Source of the DNA: Sipunculus nudus
Lineage: Eukaryota; Annelida; Sipuncula; Golfingiida; Sipunculidae
DNA length: 64,000 bases
Reading direction: 5' to 3'
Assembly: GCA_026874595.1 (NCBI GenBank)
Contig: CM049308.1
Location: 39,063,027-39,127,026 of the forward strand
Below the pieces are notes generated by a model that did no database searches, was not told where the DNA came from, and saw nothing but the letters and a program-made list of their open reading frames with translations. Made by a program: the position numbers and the translations under genes. Each line of letters begins with the position of its first letter. Positions within the stretch are counted from its first letter, which is position 1. Positions 36,157 through 45,945 of this stretch are shown here, in pieces.

Positions 36157-36351
36157 CTGGAGGGTGGCATTTGTCTTCGCAGTCCTTCAAAATCATAAAG
36201 TTGTTTTTATTTGGCGCCTTACACTGACCAAAGAAGAAGGGGCGGCACTCTTTTGCGGTAGTGTCATAGTAGTACCTCCCCGTCCAGCTCTTGTTGCTGC
36301 ATTCACCAGCCGTGTCGAGCGCCACGTTGCAATCATCAGGTGGAGTGAATG
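36157..36351 (-). CDS. Exon 5: Kunitz domain K4 (P1 Ser)
   Basis: Phase 1-1 exon with acceptor TTTCGTCAG and donor GTTAGC (a weak +3 base). Motifs seen: DDCNVALDTAGEC, GRYYYDTTAKEC, FFFGQC, NKNNF and KDCEDKC, with all six cysteines. Nine residues lie between the first two cysteines against eight in BPTI. P1 is Ser, and NKS just after it is a potential glycosylation site right at the reactive loop, which would itself block protease docking. Confidence 0.92.
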
Positions 36352-36736
36352 CTGACGAAAATGAGAAATGGCAATATGCATTTTTACCTTTTTTGGTTAA
36401 CAAGACTGGGATAACAAATTACTTATATATAATAATAGGTCATATTACGCTGCCACCTTGATCCCCTTCATCGCTTTATTGATGATGAATCGAGAACAGA
36501 CTGGAATTGTAATATGACTTATTTTATATGGGTAGGCCTTAAAGCAAATGCATACATATGCAGAACATGATGACGCATGATTGAATGTAAAGGTTCCAAT
36601 GTTTCTCGATTTCAATTATGTTCAAACATATACAGTTGAGCTAAAATAAACATGAAAGAGTGGAATTTATATCCAAATACATTTTGTTAAGAAAAATAAA
36701 AATTCGATATGAAGTGGAAAAATATAGATTGCTTAC
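36352..36736 (-). other. Intron 4
   Basis: The shortest intron of the gene (385 bp), between K3 and K4; no structure seen. Confidence 0.75.
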
Positions 36737-36937
36737 TTCTTTGAACACAGGTTTTCTCGCAATCTAGAAATGAAATGTATCTGTTTTGATTTCCGCCACA
36801 TCCGTTGTAAGTAAAATGTTGGCACTCATTTTTTGTCCTGTTATAATACCACCTGAATCGAGGGGCAATATTCCCATCACAGCTGGTTCCCTCATCTTTT
36901 GGGTCCGTGCATTTTGCTCCGGCTGGAAAGGCATTGT
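36737..36937 (-). CDS. Exon 4: Kunitz domain K3 (P1 Asp)
   Basis: Phase 1-1 exon with acceptor CTTTTCAG and donor GTAAGC. It has canonical Kunitz signatures: AKCTDPKDEG, FRWYYNRTKNEC, FTYNGCGGNQNR and DCEKTC, with all six cysteines. Three extra residues lie between Cys14 and the RWYY strand, so the binding loop is lengthened. P1 is Asp, which is unusual for an inhibitor. NRT is an N-glycosylation sequon. An 11-residue linker starting DNAFPAG precedes the domain. Confidence 0.92.
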
Positions 36938-36978
36938 CTGAAAAGAGCAACATATATATGTATAAACTTAATCAGCTT

Positions 36979-36979
36979 G

Positions 36980-37041
<62 letters not shown>
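36979..37041. repeat. (TA)n-(GT)n microsatellite in intron 3
   Basis: Long (TA)n followed by (GT)n, only about 40 bp from the exon 4 acceptor. Confidence 0.97.
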
Positions 37042-38584
37042 TTATATATTGAATAAATTTTACAGAAACATTGGCCCATCTCTAAAGAGGCATCATTGAA
37101 GTAAAAGGATTAGGGATGACTTGTCTGGCTGCGGCACAAATCATAAATGTTAGCCTACAATCTTCTTAAAAATCTGTTAAGAAACAATAATCAAAGCCAC
37201 CTCTAACCTATGAGCTAAAGTGCACAACCCTGGTTCTTCGCATTTTGAAAGTCAAAATATTTTAAGTGTTCAAGCTTTGTTGAACTTCTGGCTTCTGTTC
37301 TCCTTTTGTAGGACTAAAAGCAGGGAGAATATTAGTTAGAATCTCCGCAAAGAATGGTGACATTTTCATAACCGACTCCAGGGTGAGCGCTCTGCAATCT
37401 TAATGGAAAACTAGTGCCCTAAGGACGTGTATCACTCATGAGCTTGTCTGAATAAAGGAATTCTTCGGGCCCCGGATGAAAACATTTTTTCTACATAAGT
37501 CGGAAACTATAAATATTAACTTTCAAAGCTTGATTACTTACTAATCAACTTACTTGAAAAGACAAGCGCAGCTGGATGAGTTTATTATGAGTCGAGTTAT
37601 TTAAAATAAATGTTGTCATTACGCAACTTTAAATTTCACTGATCCCTTGTTTTGACGGTTTCCCGCGTTTGCTTACGTCTTGTGTTGTTTGATTACCAAT
37701 ATATCCTGAATTGCTGGAACTATAAGCACAAGATTTTTCTACCTAAAGATTGCCTACTTAATTATCATGTGACTGGTGTGTTATGTAAGATGAACCTAGC
37801 GCCACTTACGATGACTCAATTTCTATTGATGAGATGATATTTCCCACTTTTTATTAAAAGCATAAACACTTCAGCGTTTATGTGTTTACAAATTATAACT
37901 AATCGGAATTTATTATTTTCAAATGGCAAGTTAACAGCACTTTGAAGTTCGCGTAGTGCATTATTTGTTTGATTATAAATATATTATCCGTTATCAAACA
38001 TTGATCCAGGGACTTAATTGTCTACGAATATCTAAGCCACAGGTGGGGACCTATTTTATGCGAGACTTAAAGGTACATTTGATATTTTTGTGAATGGTAA
38101 TAAGAGTTAGGGTGTTAGTAGTAGGCCTATTAATTATGCTGGACTGTCATATTGACATTTATTCATTTTCCTGTATTATTTTTTAACTCATTATCAAGCA
38201 CAGTTATGCAGAAAATGAATTTTGACCCTTGTGTCTCATACTGAGTTTAACAAAATACAGATATCAGGGTAATATTAATCAGGGCACAAACCGTAACTAC
38301 ATGCCGGGGTTTTCCAAACTAAATAGTAGACAGATTCTCGAATACAGTCCTTGTAAAACATTAATACGGTCACTATGACCTATATTTATAGGTTATGATG
38401 CGTTGTTGTGTGGAAGCTCTAACTGAGCGTTATGGCGCATAGGCCACTTTTTTTGGTGGAAATAACCGCCTCATTTTTTATGCTGCCTATGAGACTATAT
38501 ATTATGTGTTGGGGCGATAGCTCTCGTTTCTTGTAACGTAAAAAAATCTAGCAACACAAAAGTTTTTTCTCCTGTTCCTGTTAA

Positions 38585-38757
38585 GTGAACACGTAATGTG
38601 TATCGTTTGCTAACGTACTGAGCCGGGTAATCCTTTCAAGAGTGTTCACCCTGGATGGGGTCGACTGTGAAAAATCTCACCACTCCTCGGCTAAGATTTG
38701 AACCCATTACCTCCTTGATTTGAATTCTGTGCTCTACCAACAGAAGCGCATACATCC
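38585..38757 (-). repeat. tRNA-derived SINE (fragment)
   Basis: On the minus strand an A-box-like GTTGGTAGAGCAC (38,741-38,729) and a B-box-like GGTTCAAATC (38,704-38,695) are spaced as in a tRNA promoter, followed by a non-tRNA body (CACAGTCGACCCCATCC). The cloverleaf is not complete, so this is a SINE head, not a tRNA gene. It lies in intron 3 in the sense orientation of the host gene. Confidence 0.6.
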
Positions 38758-39115
38758 TACTTTTTTCATAAATATATAGGCCAAAATAGACTTACTGTTA
38801 GGTCTGATTCGAGGTTATCATATGAGGAAATAAGGAAATATATTCTACAATTGTCAACATTTTGCCTACATTAAATAGGTGTTGTAATTAAGTTACAGGA
38901 TAAATAATTATTGTGTTATCTTATCATTGTATGAAACGGAATATTCCATGCTCTCTGTGTATTTGAGGAAATCAATATATTAAGCACTGAGTAGAAAAGA
39001 ACTAATGAAAGAAAGTCAAGCTTTTAATATAAAGGTGCCGCTGTAGATCTGTATGCGATTTATAAATGGTAAAAGTGTGATGGTTAGTACGTTCTGAGAA
39101 ATATAGAACTCTTAC

Positions 39116-39280
39116 CTTCACAAGTCGTTTTGCATATTTGAAGGGTATCGTAATGATTGCCATTGGTGTACAGGCAGCCAAAGACGGTTTCTTCGCATTT
39201 TCTAGTGTTAATGTTGTAGTAAAACTTCCTCCGCCTGAGACCACAATTTCCCCTGTCTAATGGTTTCTTGCAGGCTTCCT
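39116..39280 (-). CDS. Exon 3: Kunitz domain K2 (P1 Gly)
   Basis: Phase 1-1 exon with acceptor TTACACAG and donor GTAAGA. It carries six cysteines in Kunitz order: EAC, GNC, RKC, FGC, QIC and TTC. The centre RRRKFYYNINTRKC matches the Kunitz beta-hairpin. The usual 'F-x-Y-x-G-C' is shortened to ETVFGC, one residue less than BPTI, with one extra residue before the fifth cysteine. P1 is Gly. Divergent but recognisable. Confidence 0.87.
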
Positions 39281-41152
39281 CTGTGTAAGTGAAAAGAATG
39301 CAATGTATTTTAGGTGTATTTGCTTGCCGATATCATCAAAGATTTTCTGTAAGTATGTGGCCAGTTCTGTAAGTTTGTTTGCTGTCTGTCTGTCCGCGCT
39401 CTGCAGGCCAGAATTTGGAAGCAATCGCTCTGAAACGTATAGAGGCAGTGTATGTCCGATAATCCTCGGAGCCTTTTGTTTTTTGTCATAATTGGTCAAC
39501 GGTCAAGGTCAAGACCATCGAAAAACAAAAAAAAAACATTTTTTGTTATTTCTTTGTCATTGTCATTATCGTAGCCACATAAACTGTATCTCCTTTTATT
39601 CCTCATTACATTTCGTTTAATCTGAGTCATAATTGCCTCATTTTGTCGTAGCAATGGTTACACCTTTTTTGGGAGAATTCAGGGAATTTCACATTTTTTT
39701 GCAAATTTTGCACCATCGTATTGATTCTGAATTATTTAATGTAAAACAATAATATATCGAAGTCGTTTAATAGTTTTGGTAAATGGCCAACAGTGGGCGC
39801 TGCACATAAAAATAGAAAATATTATTTCTCTGCTACATTTGCACAATTAATAACCATATCACAATTTTTATTGCAGCACCTAAACTTGGACCCACGGGCC
39901 TATATCCGCCTACACGTGGTCTTGTGCTACCGTTACCATGGTTACCTAATTTATGGGGTAAAAATTTCGGATTTGAAAAATAAGGAGTGTTTCTATCTCT
40001 GTCAATTTTTATGCTTGAGAGTTCTAGAAGTAGCATTTTCTTAGTTCTAAGTGACATAATTACAAGTCTCGGCAAATTTTGCATCTTTTCCCACTAAACG
40101 AGAATAGTCGAGATTTCGAACAATTGCCAATATCTGGGTCATTTTATGCTCCAGATGTCTAGTTGTTATCGTTATAGAAGTATTTAATTAGTTTTGAGAG
40201 ACTTTATTTGCAGGTCTCGTCATATTTCTCATCATTTGCCATTAATGAAGAAAGAATATGGGATGTTCAAACAAATGGGTCATTACAGTTGGCTATTAGT
40301 AACAAGCTGTAAGCGTGTGCGGTGGTCCGTGAAACTCACGAACCGACTGTTAAAAGAAGACAGGAAGATCTTGAAACTTGTTTTTTCAGTTGGGAAAATA
40401 AGCACCAGAGGGCGCTGCAGCTTAAATACTACTTAATATCACTATTGAGCCATATCTCCAAAACAATAAACAGTGTTATAACTTTGATTACAGTATCTAA
40501 AACTAGATTTAATGGGTTTAACCCTGTACAGACTGTCATATTCTGCCGTTACCTTGGTGACACATTTTGTTTATAATTCTTGAAGTTCAAAAAAGGAAGA
40601 TTTATTTAAAAAAGCTGATTAAATTCCGTCTGTCCATCTGTTTGCTCGTCTGCGACTTTTGAAAATCAGCATAAACAGCATTTTTTGTTTCTGCTTCCAA
40701 AAGAATACAGTTAATTCAATTGACCATGTTCAAATGTTTCCCGGTCCGTCTCTCTGCCTTTCAGCTGTTTCACTGTTTTGGATGTCATATTCTTACTTCC
40801 GGCAAGCGTCCGACATCTGGCCGTCTAGTTTTAAATATTGCTAAGAGTGTCTGTTATATATTTTAATTTGAAAACACTTCATATGCTTAAAAATATATTA
40901 GTTATTTTTAAGATTGAAAGGTTTCACCTGAAAATAATATCACAGATGTTGTGGCTGTTTAAGTTCATCATAAAAATTGTAAAACTTGTCATCATACAAA
41001 TAAAAATATTACAGCTGAAAAAGTATTCAGAACGGTCCAGAAGTCTATCATATGATAATTAACACAGAAAATTTAACTTTACATAAGATTCATTTTAATT
41101 AAAAATCCTGTTACCTCTTTTACCCTTAAAAAGAATTCTGGAATATACTCAC
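39281..41152 (-). other. Intron 2
   Basis: Contains two loosely related blocks with GGGCGCTGCA (39,793 and 40,407) and a GGTCAAGGTCAAGACC run near 39,500. No extra Kunitz exon found. Confidence 0.65.
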
Positions 41153-41365
41153 TGTCTGGACCTATAGCGGCACAAGCCGCCTGATCATTTAGACATGTAC
41201 ATTTGCACGCATTCTCGGAATGGTGATTGTTTGTATTGCCGCCTTGTCCGTTATATGAGAACGGATAACACTGTTTTTGGGCAGAAACATAGTAGTAGCG
41301 CAGTGAAACAGTTGTTCCAGTACCAGGATCCTTGGGCTCTGTACATGTAGTCTGGCATGAAGTAA
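41153..41365 (-). CDS. Exon 2: divergent Kunitz domain K1 lacking the Cys14-Cys38 pair
   Basis: Acceptor TTTTGCAG and donor GTGAGT bound a phase 1-1 exon. The Kunitz core is clear from LRYYYV, QKQCYPFSYNG, GGNTNN and the NACKCTC end. At BPTI position 14 there is Gly (in DPGTGTT) and at position 38 there is Gln (in YNGQGGN), so both partners of the reactive-loop disulfide are replaced together. P1 is Thr. Extra cysteines occur before the domain (TSC), at position 53 and after it (QAAC), giving seven cysteines in this exon, an odd number. Probably not a protease inhibitor; it may be structural or form an intermolecular disulfide. Confidence 0.88.
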
Positions 41366-42869
41366 CTGCAAAACACAAATGCATCTGTCAACTAAAACAC
41401 TTGCAGAGCGCTTACCTGCGCCAAGCACTATAACCGCATCCAGGCCCACCAAAATATTATATCAACCCATATCCGAATATTCCGCATTAAATCTCCGAAA
41501 TTCATTTATAAAATTACGTCATGGACTATTGACATCTTTGGAGATAATTGCTTGTTATTTATTCTTCCACAAAATTGAACGAAATGATCAAGAACTGTTT
41601 GTGAAATCTGATAAAGATGTATAATGTCTATCGTATCTATCAGGATCGGGGATCCGTGCAGCTCCGACTGGGTTTAGAATATAAAGTAAAAAGATAACTT
41701 CAGATCAGCCATTTGACCCGAAGAGCAGCCAAACCATCATCAATAAGACGGTGTGCTATAGGCCACAAACGATCTGATCTCCCAAAGACCATTCGAGCCA
41801 AGAAGAACGGCACCTTAAATTTAAATTGTCAAGATGAAGAGACGTTGGTATGACGTCATTGTAATTGCACGCAGCTTCAATAACGTCTACATCACCATGA
41901 TGATGAGACCACATCAGTTACTTACATTATCCAATGAACAGTAAAAGAGGGACGGTGGGCTTAATGTAAAAGAGAGAAGCGATTAAGTTTTGAGTGGACT
42001 CATTATTTTTTGGAGATGGTGTTCGAAAAACAAAAACAAAAGTATAATGACAGAGCATATGTAAAGGTGGTGAATTCGGTTGATCTGCATTTGACCGATC
42101 CGTCCGATCACTAAATTTGTTCTTTTTGTTTTGCCGTTCCTTCTACGGCAATTCATTGAATTTTATGGAAAATTTTCGAAGACGTCCCTCGGACACGAAT
42201 TTAAACAAATATATCCTATGTCTGACTCCATTGTATTCCAGGATACATCTAGTGTCCATTTTTAATTCTTTATTCAGTATAATATTTATTTACGGGCGTT
42301 TAAGCCCCGAGGCAGAAACACCCGGTGTTCAAATAAGGCGCTATCTACAAGGCTTATTTGTCTTTTTAAAGTATTAATTGATTTTTTTCATAACCATGTT
42401 CGAACTTTTCCTATCCCTTTATTAGATGCATCACGGCTGTGAGTTTGACGACTGTGTCTCAAAGTCTTTTCAAGTTATGACGGACATGTTTTACCTATGA
42501 TTTTTGACAACATTTATGACTTATTTATGAAATCCAGCATTATAGTAATTTGTATTACATCAAGAGAACAGACACTGCATATACAGAGAGAACAGACATA
42601 CGTGGCCATCTTTGTATATTAGAAGCTTATATAAATAATATGCAAATGATAAACAAATGCAAAGGTAAAAGACGCGTAATATGTTGCATATTTAAATTTA
42701 AGTAAATCTGTTCATGTAGCGTTTTGATAATTGATTTATATTTGTTTATATATTTTATTTCAATAAATACTGTCTCTTCTGAATTAAGTTTGTTCCAGTT
42801 TGTATTTAAAAACACACACACATATGGCAATGTACAAAATCAATTGACCTGTACATTTTTTTAACTCAC
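41366..42869 (-). other. Intron 1
   Basis: Separates the signal-peptide exon from K1. Plain sequence. Confidence 0.75.
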
Positions 42870-42918
42870 CTGTGACCAGAGCCAAGAGCGACACTGCTAG
42901 GAAGACTTTCTTCAGCAT
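42870..42918 (-). CDS. Exon 1: start codon and signal peptide
   Basis: The ATG at 42,918-42,916 opens MLKKVFLAVSLLALVT, a two-lysine n-region followed by a hydrophobic core typical of a secretion signal. The exon ends in phase 1 at a strong donor (GTGAGT, 42,869-42,864), and its last G pairs with TT of exon 2 to encode valine. Cleavage would fall close to the first cysteines of exon 2. This ATG is the only one placing a signal peptide in frame with the downstream Kunitz exons. Confidence 0.85.
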
Positions 42919-42979
42919 TGCGCCTCCTTCTGATGGTTCTGAAAGCAGAGAAGTCAACTCAATCAGAATAATTAACTTT

Positions 42980-43018
42980 CAATGATTATAAACAGGAAGA
43001 TTATAATTATCTTTTATA
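42980..43018 (-). promoter_or_regulatory. Candidate TATA box and initiator of the Kunitz/antistasin gene
   Basis: On the minus strand TATAAAAG (43,018-43,011) lies about 35 bp upstream of an initiator-like TCATTG (42,985-42,980), which would give a 5' UTR of roughly 65 nt before the ATG at 42,918. The alternative is that CTTTCAG just before 42,938 is a splice acceptor and the true promoter lies further upstream. The sequence alone does not decide between them. Confidence 0.4.
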
Positions 43019-43700
43019 ATAAATAAATAATTATTATTTTATCTAGGCCAGTTTGTCCTTTCATAACACCCAAATGGACAACCTCATGTCCAGCCTCTAC
43101 AATGCCCACTTACTATCCGGATGGTTTTAGCCTCGATCCCACTTTCACGCATGCCCTTCAGGTCCGTATATTCGCTAAAAATACGTATATGTAGCATTTA
43201 CTACAGATATGCCTTTTAAAATCAGTTCGGCTAAGTATAAAAGGGCGTTCGTTTTCGACTGAATTGAAAGGCCCGAGTAGCAGTAAATGCATCTCCAGTA
43301 TCGTGATTCATCCCGGAGGGTATCTTCATACGACCAAGTCCTTGACATAACCACACAGTCACAGACCTTGTTCCCGAGGCTCTCTCTGGCATCTATTTCA
43401 TGAATAATGAACATGACTGCAAGTGTTCGGGCCGAAATCACAACTGAAAATCAAACCCAGCTAATAGAATGTAAGCAATACACCGTCTGAACAAGAACTC
43501 ATGTACCAGAAACGATATAGGTTGATTTGATGGTAAGAATCTCGATGCCTTAGGCAAAAATGAATAAGGTTTGGTTGTCAGGCACTTTTTTTTAGAAATC
43601 AGTGAGGGCGGGCGGTTTTATATTTTTATTTTCAATAAATTTGTCAAATGATAAGGAAAAAACTAAAAATAACAAGTTTATTTTGCTAAACAAGTAAAAG
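43019..43700. other. Upstream flank of the Kunitz/antistasin gene
   Basis: No upstream coding exon recognised. A plus-strand GTATAAAAGGG at 43,235-43,245 looks like a TATA box pointing away, but no gene follows. Confidence 0.4.
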
Positions 43701-45098
43701 CACTACATAACATAGGACATTTTATCAAAATTGTATGGTTTTATTTTCTTGAAAGAAATGCCCGAGAGGCTGCAGCTCAAAATTGGCAAGTTTCTTTTTA
43801 ACAAAAAATAAAAATTTTTGATGCGGGGTTTTAAATTGACGCGGGCGGTGCCTGAGAACCATACCTGTTATTTTTACTTTTTTTTCGGCCTTAACGGCAA
43901 TGCTTAACGTTGGATTAAAACAACTCACAAGATATCCGCGCAAACGGGGGGAAATTGGTTGGTTCAATTGTCCTTTTCATTACCACCGCCAAGAAGGTTA
44001 TGTTTTGCCGGCGTTGATTTGTTGCTTTGTTCGTCTGTTTGTTTGAATGTTAGAAACATTACTCAAAATGATATGAAAGGATTATCATGAAATGTTCAGG
44101 ATAGTTCGGCAATGATAAAAGGAATTAATTATTAAATTTTTGGTGTGATCCGGATCACCATCTTGATTCAATATTTTTTTTTAATTGATTTAATTTTAAT
44201 TTTGCATTTCTGACCATGCAATGTTGGGGTTATGAGCTGCCTTTTTCAGTTTGTTCCCACTAGGTGGCGCTCAGTGTCAGTATGCTGTAAAGTTTAGTGA
44301 CTGCCCTGCTGCTATTTCACACATTTCTGACAATGAAATGTGGGGGTTATGAGCTACCTTGTTCAATTTGTTCCCACTAGGTGTCGCTCAGTTTTAGTAT
44401 GCTGTAAAGTGTAGTGATTGTCCTGCTGCTATTTCACACATTACTGACGATGAAATGTGGGGGTTATGAGCTGCCTTGGTGGAATTCTATGAGTCCTCTT
44501 CCTGTTATTCATGAAACGGATGCCAGAGAGTAGCGCGGAATCAAGGTATGTGAGTGCGTAGTCATGTCGTCACGGTGTATCAAGCAGTCCCTGTGGTCCT
44601 GTCTCTCATGGGGGGACCTTAGGTTTCGCATTTTTTTTAATTATCGATGCTCATCATTGTGTTTGTCATAGGGTTACAATACGCCCATATGAACACTCAG
44701 CCGAAAGCAAAGAAATACTCAAAATAATATATTTTAATGTTTCTGACAAATTGCGCGGCTCAATAACTGACTTTATACAATACAACACATATGACCGACA
44801 GAACGCTCATAATCGTAAACCAACCGCCATGCCAAAACCAGAACACGACCCCTCGCAGATCAAAGACACCAAGCGACGACAGCAGTTTCAGTCACGGTAC
44901 AACCTCCGATCCACACAAGAAAACATAATTTTAAAATCTCCCCTTTTTTGCTAAACAGGTAAAAGCACAACATTAATTGTATTATTTATCTTCTTGAAAG
45001 ATAAAAATCAAAATAAAACTTTTGATGCGGGGGGGGGGGGGGGGGTAACATTGACGCGGGCGGTGCCTCAGAACCATACCTTTTATTTTTTTGGCCTT
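43683..45098. repeat. Two direct copies of a dispersed repeat flanking other repeats
   Basis: GCTAAACA(A/G)GTAAAAGCAC, TTTTGATGCGGGG, TTGACGCGGGCGGTGCCT and AGAACCATACC occur at 43,683-43,905 and again at 44,950-45,098. Between them: a dispersed repeat with GGTGTGATCCGGATCACC (43,985-44,160) and the 117-bp tandem repeat. Confidence 0.75.
44205..44480. repeat. 117-bp tandem repeat, about 2.3 copies
   Basis: CATTTCTGAC / CATTACTGAC at 44,205, 44,322 and 44,439 gives a constant 117-bp period; shared GGGGTTATGAGCTGCCTT and TTCCCACTAGGTG(G/T)CGCTCA. Confidence 0.93.
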
Positions 45099-45596
45099 AT
45101 AGTATAAAAACAACACCACTTGACAAAGTATCACCATTTATTTATTTGACGACATAGCTCGGCCATACCAGAAGAAAACAGTTACATGTAAAAAATATGT
45201 ATTGAACTAGTTTAAGTCATTTTCATTCACTAACGTTTGCATTACCTTTATCGAATGAAACATGACCTTTGTGCATCTATAGGGCAGAATTTTATTTTTT
45301 AACGGTGTATTTCTATTTATGGTAGTAAGCCCTGTTCAAGGGTTAATGATTTATGTACTTCAATTGCACCATTCCTGCATGTAGTAAATAATAACTGGTG
45401 GCATGATTGATAAAACACATGAATAGTTGGTTAAATGTATGTAAATGCAGGCCTATAATATTCCCTGAATGCTAATGGTTAATTCCCATCACATACATTC
45501 ACAACTCATGTGTGCAAACATAAATTAATCCTCTCCTACCTTTCTTCCCAAAAGTGAGTTGGTGATTTGACGAAGCCAGTACAAAGGAACACACGA

Positions 45597-45601
45597 CATA
45601 C

Positions 45602-45662
<61 letters not shown>
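45597..45662. repeat. (CATA)n-(TA)n microsatellite
   Basis: Abuts the left arm of the palindrome that follows. Confidence 0.97.
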
Positions 45663-45667
<5 letters not shown>

Positions 45668-45829
45668 CTCTGAAGACAAACAACACTGTAAATTCACTAC
45701 AGTCTGTTTCACGGGATGCGACCCGATCATCAGGTGAAACAACATTCAACTGATGATCGGGTCGCATCCCGTGAAACAGACTGTAGTGAATTTACAGTGT
45801 TTACAGTGTTGTTTTTCTTCAGAGTTATA
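45663..45829. repeat. Large palindrome made of two head-to-head repeat copies
   Basis: Left arm 45,663-45,733 and right arm 45,750-45,829 are near-perfect reverse complements, apart from a 9-bp duplication (TTTACAGTG) and one or two single-base differences in the right arm, with a 16-bp loop. The sequence is the same as the solo copy at 13.19 kb. Confidence 0.95.
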
Positions 45830-45882
45830 CCGCTCTGGCCTAGTCTGTAGGCCATAGGGCACTTTACATCGGAGGGTAACAC

Positions 45883-45887
<5 letters not shown>

Positions 45888-45944
<57 letters not shown>

Positions 45945-45945
45945 G
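45888..45945. repeat. (TA)n microsatellite
   Basis: Long pure (TA)n about 60 bp beyond the palindrome. Confidence 0.97.

Larger units (their letters stand above)
20645..43018 (-). other. Whole gene: secreted Kunitz/antistasin mosaic protein (15 coding exons, 907 residues)
   Basis: All 14 introns are GT-AG. The coding pieces (49, 213, 165, 201, 195, 110, 91, 174, 155, 85, 168, 833, 97, 183 and 5 nt) sum to 2724 nt and splice into one open frame with matching phases. Domain order: signal peptide (1-17), Kunitz K1 (20-74), K2 (88-142), K3 (143-209), K4 (210-274), antistasin-like A1 plus short module S1 (275-341), K5 (342-399), A2-S2 (400-479), K6 (480-536), seven antistasin-like repeats (536-813), S3 (814-845), K7 (846-906). 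N-glycosylation sequons occur in K3 (NRT), K4 (NKS), A1 (NCT) and K5 (NGS, NVT). Kunitz and antistasin domains are known serine-protease inhibitor folds, but the P1 residues here are non-basic, so a matrix, adhesion or binding role is equally possible. Symmetric phase-1 exons could still be missing from long introns. I do not recognise a named orthologue. Confidence 0.88.

Noticed and set aside
38680-38760. tRNA gene
   Set aside because: A and B boxes are present but no complete acceptor stem or anticodon arm is seen; a SINE explains it better.
43235-43300. Plus-strand promoter (GTATAAAAGGG)
   Set aside because: No exon or frame follows on the plus strand, so the motif alone is not enough.
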